From NCBI GenBank assembly GCA_914767715.1, contig OU612066.1, forward strand, positions 27,502,283-27,566,282: 64,000 nt of DNA. Direction: 5' to 3'. The notes under the pieces are model-generated. The model searched no databases, had not been told where the DNA came from, and saw only the letters and a list, made by a program, of their open reading frames with translations. Source of the DNA: Membranipora membranacea (Eukaryota > Bryozoa > Gymnolaemata > Cheilostomatida > Membraniporidae). The position numbers were made by a program, and so were the translations under genes. Within the stretch, counting starts at the first letter, position 1; each line of letters begins with the position of its first letter. Positions 59,507 to 64,000 of the stretch are shown here, piece by piece.

Positions 59507-60077
59507 GTGAGCCTTAACTCTTTGAGAGGCCAAGTGTATATTCTTCGTTGTCAACAAAATGAAAGTGAGTCGACAAATTTTTCAAGCAACTATGAGTATG
59601 ACTGAGGTTCAACAGAGAAACCAGATCGACATGCGATCTTCATTTACAAGCACAGTCTGATCAGGATCATCTAGCTATTGAGGCACAATACAACAACAGC
59701 TGCCAGTAATACATAATGAAAAGAGTCTCACACCAGACTGCCTAGCACTGCAGCGATCAGATAGTATCTTATAAGTCAAGTAACATATTCCTAAACCAGT
59801 TTTTACATGGCAGTAAGGCCTCACTAGAGCCAGACATTCAAAAAGCAAGCGATTTAATATCAGGTTGCTCCAGCGAACCAACAACACCCCTATCCTAAAG
59901 GTCAGCTGTGGGCAACCTGCGGCCTTTTTGCCGGTGCGGCCTAATGAGTAATCTTTTGCCGCCTTATTGCGGCCTTTTGTCTAAAAATGGATTACTCATT
60001 CATTTGTTTTCCTGATGTGGATGTCAAAGCATGCATAGCAGAATATACACTTGGCCTCTCAAAGAGTTAAGGCTCAC
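59507..60077. repeat. Exact 38-bp inverted repeat flanking a ~495-bp insert
   Basis: 59507-59544 (GTGAGCCTTAACTCTTTGAG and on) is the exact reverse complement of 60040-60077. The right arm is adjoined by CAAAGCATGCATAGCAG, which also forms the loop side of the 59415 palindrome. Suggests a foldback/MITE-like unit or a local inverted duplication. Confidence 0.9.
59903..59990 (+). mobile_element. Second hAT-like transposon end
   Basis: CAGCTGTGGGCAACCTGCGGCC followed by a GCGGCC-rich stretch matches the same terminus type in the same orientation as that at 58602. Lies inside the 59507/60077 inverted repeat. Confidence 0.4.
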
Positions 60078-61070
60078 AACCAAAGACGCATCTCTTGCAG
60101 TTCATTCGTTTCATACCCTATGTAAGAGATTGCCATGTCAGCAAACCTGGAGACGGTTTGCTTGCTTGTGTAATATTTGTAGCATTTCTTAATGTAGCTC
60201 AGTGGCCTTTTGGGACAGTGCTCTATCAAGTTGTTACTAAACTGTTGGCCTGGGGGATCCTTGCGCATTTTAACTTTCAAGATAATTCGATAAATACGAC
60301 ACCAGAATAATCTGGTCATGTCTCAGCGGTGCTACTCCAAAGACTAGTCTTTTGGGATTTTGATGTAGGACTGCCTTGTCCGATCACAAATGTTGTTTTA
60401 CCCTTTGAAGCTCTTATAATGACAGTAGGTTACTATACTTTCTTATAGACGATTTTTTAAAATTAGAAACAGGGTGACATCAGAAAATAATCTTAATCTT
60501 CAAAAAATCGTTCCAATAATCATCATTCATTGAATAGTGAAGGGAATTAATAATAACATATTTAAAGTTTAGCAGAGACAAAATTATACTCAACAATGTT
60601 AAGAAGGGTGGCAGCAAGTAATTTATTCTAAATCTGCATTTGGAAAATTAATTATATTCAAAGATCGGCAAGTGAAAATGCATTTGTAATTCGCTGCCGG
60701 GACAACTTCGAATGAATTTTTCATATTTGAAATGACCATAGCTTAAAATATATTTAAGTTTTAGTTTTGAGACTTTCAGGAAGTGAAGCAAACATGTGAA
60801 TCTAGCCTCTTGGCTTTTTTTTAGTGAATCTGAAAAGCGAAAAAAAAGTCCTCGTCTACAGTATAACCAAATCATACTAATTTTTTGGTGCCCTCGAAAT
60901 ATCCGGCAGCATAAAAATCCAAGAAAGTTTTTTTCAACTATTTTTATGTCACCCACTATGTTTTAATCTAAAATAACTGTGTAAATCAAATTTAGTGTGA
61001 TAGGAACACTCTCTGTGATGTGTAATGCAAATAGGTATATTTTTGACAAATTTGAAGTTTTCCTCTCTTT

Positions 61071-61232
61071 AACCTTCCGATTCAGGTGCACCCCCCAATT
61101 TAAATCTTTTACTGCCAAAATATTCTTATTCCCTAGAGTCTTAGCTTCGATTTGATATATAGTGGTGCTTTGTTCCTTCCGATATCACGAAACGCCTTAA
61201 CGGAGCCACTTTTTTTGGATCTGTCCGTTGAC
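61071..61232 (-). repeat. Right terminal inverted repeat
   Basis: Inverted partner of 55960-56100; carries an extra piece of roughly 10 bases between the outer 15-mer and the CGTGATATCGG block. Confidence 0.65.
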
Positions 61233-64000
61233 TAAAATGTTATTTTCAGTAAACTTGACCACTTGATCATACAGAGTAAACCAGATAATAAGGTACCCTT
61301 GAGGAGCGAAGTATTTGCAGGAGGAAATGCTCCCCATTCAGAACTGAAGCCTTTCAAACCTGGCATTAGGTTTTTCTATCACATGGAATTTTTGGGCAGT
61401 TACAATTTATGCAGAATGTTGGTGATAAATATATTTCATAGCCGGGGGGGGGGGGGGAGGGTTAAGGGGCACTGTGTAGCATTCTGTTGCTCATAACAAA
61501 AGATAATGCTGTATAATCTTACGAACGGCGATTATTTTTTCCTGGTTGCATATCTTTCTAATTATTTCCTTGTCAGTTTTCAGCTAAATCTTTTTCACCA
61601 GTTTGTGACAGTATATCATGTTTGGTACAAGAAGAAACAGACTGTTTGCTCGGATTCATTTATTCATTCATTCAAATCCCATATATACCCATTGAAAAGA
61701 CTAAGCTATACCATAATGCAATACCTGGAATCACCAGGGAGATCAGGTCAATATAGTGTATAACATTTTATTTCTAGAAACGATTGGGAATTGCGGGAAT
61801 GCTGTTAGTTTGTTCATTTAGAATCCAATAAGGAGAGCAGTGATACTTAAATAGCTGACTTGAGGGGAGGAAATGAGAGTAAGTGAGAGTTGTATTAGGA
61901 TCGGGTTAATTTATTACAACAATAAATTAACTTTCAGGTTTATGAATTTGTAAATGATAATAATGGAATTCGTGAGCCTTGAAACAAAGTCCATATAAAA
62001 CCAATCATATAACAGATCTGAATCATGGCAAATTCTGTCACCGGAGGACCCCTTAATTTATTATCTCCAGGAAATAACCTTCCATTTCTATACCTTTGTC
62101 AGTTATAACAAACACAGATTTTGATTATGGAAATGATTCAGATAACCCTTGCACAAAGGACAAGCTGCATTGCGTATTAACCATTGTGATTGTGAAAATA
62201 CGACTTGTCACTTCAGTTGTCCAGAATGAATGGGATGAGAAAAGATGACGAAAAACTGACGAGATAAGTAAATTTGCATAAACTCGCCATAAGGCCGCAG
62301 TGGTACAGGTTAATGCTTAAGGTAAGATGAGATAGCTACAAAATATGAGGCTCAGAGGCCAGATTAAAGCTAGTAAACTTTACCAGTTATAACACAGTAC
62401 TGTGTTATTAAATAACTGAGCCTTGTCACATTGCTCAAGAAAAGATGAGTTCTTTAGGTGTAAAAAACTCTGTATTTTTCTCATCAACCATTTTCCGCAG
62501 TCTGTAATTTTTATAGTAATACTCTCATATCTTTCTCAATCTGTCCCACGGCCACAAGACATGCTCATGTTATGTGGCTAAAATCTTGTATGTACTTTTT
62601 GAGTAATGGATTGGATGAATCCACCTGATAAGGCTGTTTGATAACCAAACAATTTTTTGGCTGGATGATAGTTATGATAGAAAAGAGGAAATAAAACAAG
62701 GGAATGTACCTCATGAAGTAACAAAAACCCAGTGTCAATTGATTGGGTACAAGTTGTGCAATGATGCTCAGGTTTTACAGCGATGCTTCAAACCTCAATG
62801 TAAACACCTTAAAGTGCAACTCCCCTTTTTAACTTATCTAAGCAGCCGGTTGGCTCGATCCAACCTTATCTGTGACCGAGGTACCACCTCCCTTAGATGC
62901 CAATCCTATATTTTTAATCTAGGCATGTTAGACTATTTGAAAATTTAATCAAGTTTCATTGCAATCAAGCTGCATCGACTGCGCAGTGGCTTCTCCGTGA
63001 GGCTTATGATTGTCTTACCACAAGGCTTCCTCCTTCATGATAGAAGAATCTTTTAGCGGAAAATTCACAAACACAGAGAGAAGGTAATTTTACAAGTATC
63101 TTAGTTTGATATGGAAATGGCTATGTCAATTTGTGCTGTCCTTAAAGTAATATATCCATTTATTGTTACTCCTATCGCTCAATTCTCTAACTTTTAGAGG
63201 ATTGGAAGGAGTTTGCATATTGTCTGCGACGCTGTTAGATTATTATTAATATCATCATTTTGCCGAGGCTGCATGCTGTTTTATTTAAAATTTACAAGGT
63301 TTTGTCATGTTTTTAAATTTAGCCATCTTCAACAAATGCCCTACCTCCCTAAGCGGTTCCTCTGGAAACAGATCGCATTGGAGTTTTTTTTCGAAATGTG
63401 AATGAAAAATTTTTCGGGCTTAAAGTTTTTACCCCTTTTATTTTAGAACAGTTAAATTACCGCATACTTTTGAAAAGAAATCAGCCTCACTGGCATTACT
63501 TACATTTTTAAAGCGTATAGCCATAAGCTATTAGCATATAGTTTAGAAGTAGGCAAAAGTGGATGGTGTCTGCCATCTTAATACCACGTCTGGTAATGCC
63601 CTAGTTTCCAATTTTCAAGACAAGAGGTAACACTATCAGTGAATTCTGCGTTGCTAAACTCTCTCAAAGATTTCCATGGTTTAAAAAATAGAAATCCCCT
63701 GTATAAGTTGAATATATTATTTTTATAACCAATGATAAAACACAGCATTAAGTTTCTGATGCTGTCTGATACTGTCAAATGGTAAATTTCGTCTCAACCA
63801 GACACAGACAAAAGCATATTCAGGCAGTTAGTACTGCTGTAGTTATGCCGAAATTTCAACAGCGTAAAATTTAAGTCTCTTAAAAATATTAAAAATTATA
63901 GATAGGGTTAGAAAATTTCCCCTGCGACTGAAGTTTGATGATCCTGTAGGGTATGAGGCTTGAGATTGTACGGTACTACCACAGTTTACTTGATTTTTTT
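61233..64000. other. Right end of window, no gene supported
   Basis: AT-rich sequence with ORFs under 90 codons and no recognisable motif. It might be intronic to a gene starting outside the window. Confidence 0.5.
61443..61457 (+). repeat. Poly-G run
   Basis: A run of about 14 G just right of the TIR element; a potential G-quadruplex-type or slippage-prone tract. Confidence 0.8.

Larger units (their letters stand above)
55960..61232. mobile_element. 5.27-kb segment bounded by diverged terminal inverted repeats
   Basis: The left end begins GTCAACGGACAGATC and the right end is its complement (GATCTGTCCGTTGAC ending at 61232). The similarity continues inward for about 140-165 bases on each side: CGTGATATCGGAAGGAACAA in the left arm has its exact complement in the right, then ATCAAATCGAAG and TAAGAATATT, with indels between. 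Flanks TAAATG (left) and TAAAATG (right) could be a decayed target duplication. No transposase is recognised inside, only a possible gag-like fragment and other repeats, so this looks like an old non-autonomous or gutted DNA transposon that received later insertions. Confidence 0.65.

Overview
This is AT-rich animal genomic DNA with spliced genes, GT-AG introns from under 60 bases to about 9 kb, no operons and no prokaryotic signals. Two genes are firmly recognised by translating and splicing by eye. (1) The 5' half of a trio/kalirin-family gene lies on the minus strand from about 42.4 kb down to 0.5 kb. (2) A complete LSm5 gene lies on the plus strand at 48.3-50.6 kb. Trio implies a metazoan or close relative. 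The protein keeps the family exon-by-exon architecture but is clearly divergent from the vertebrate proteins, so an invertebrate is likely, possibly an early-branching lineage such as a sponge. The species cannot be fixed from the sequence.

Trio, minus strand: nineteen coding exons (e1-e19, 887 codons, phases all consistent) encode a SEC14/CRAL-TRIO-like domain (residues 1 to about 150) and then spectrin repeats. The gene runs off the left edge, so the GEF/PH and later domains expected of the family are not in the window. The gene also shows signs of several isoforms. A 267-base in-frame exon with a stop follows e16 after an intron of only 57 bases, giving a possible short SEC14-spectrin product. 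Inside the large intron between e17 and e18 there are three separate ATG-initiated open exons (10011-8005, 5738-5559, 3760-3608). Each ends at a GT donor in phase 0, exactly the phase of e18, which suggests alternative promoters that swap the N-terminus. The largest encodes 669 residues of low-complexity, Ser/charged sequence with a thrice-repeated SY[K/R]-x-A-[V/M] motif that I do not recognise.

Right part, 42.4-64 kb: an approximately 6 kb stretch with no supported gene separates trio from LSm5. LSm5 is followed by a decayed Ty3/gypsy-type gag fragment (51.7-52.0 kb), an 8-copy satellite of about 180-190 bp (52.5-53.96 kb) and an unrecognised two-exon coding remnant with an in-frame stop (54.86-55.70 kb). 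Next comes a 5.27-kb segment bounded by diverged terminal inverted repeats (55960-61232). It contains foldback palindromes, hAT-like ends and a duplicated block. The last 2.8 kb holds nothing I can support.

The best candidates for something undescribed are the cluster of phase-matched alternative first exons in trio and the 669-codon N-terminal module with its repeated motif.
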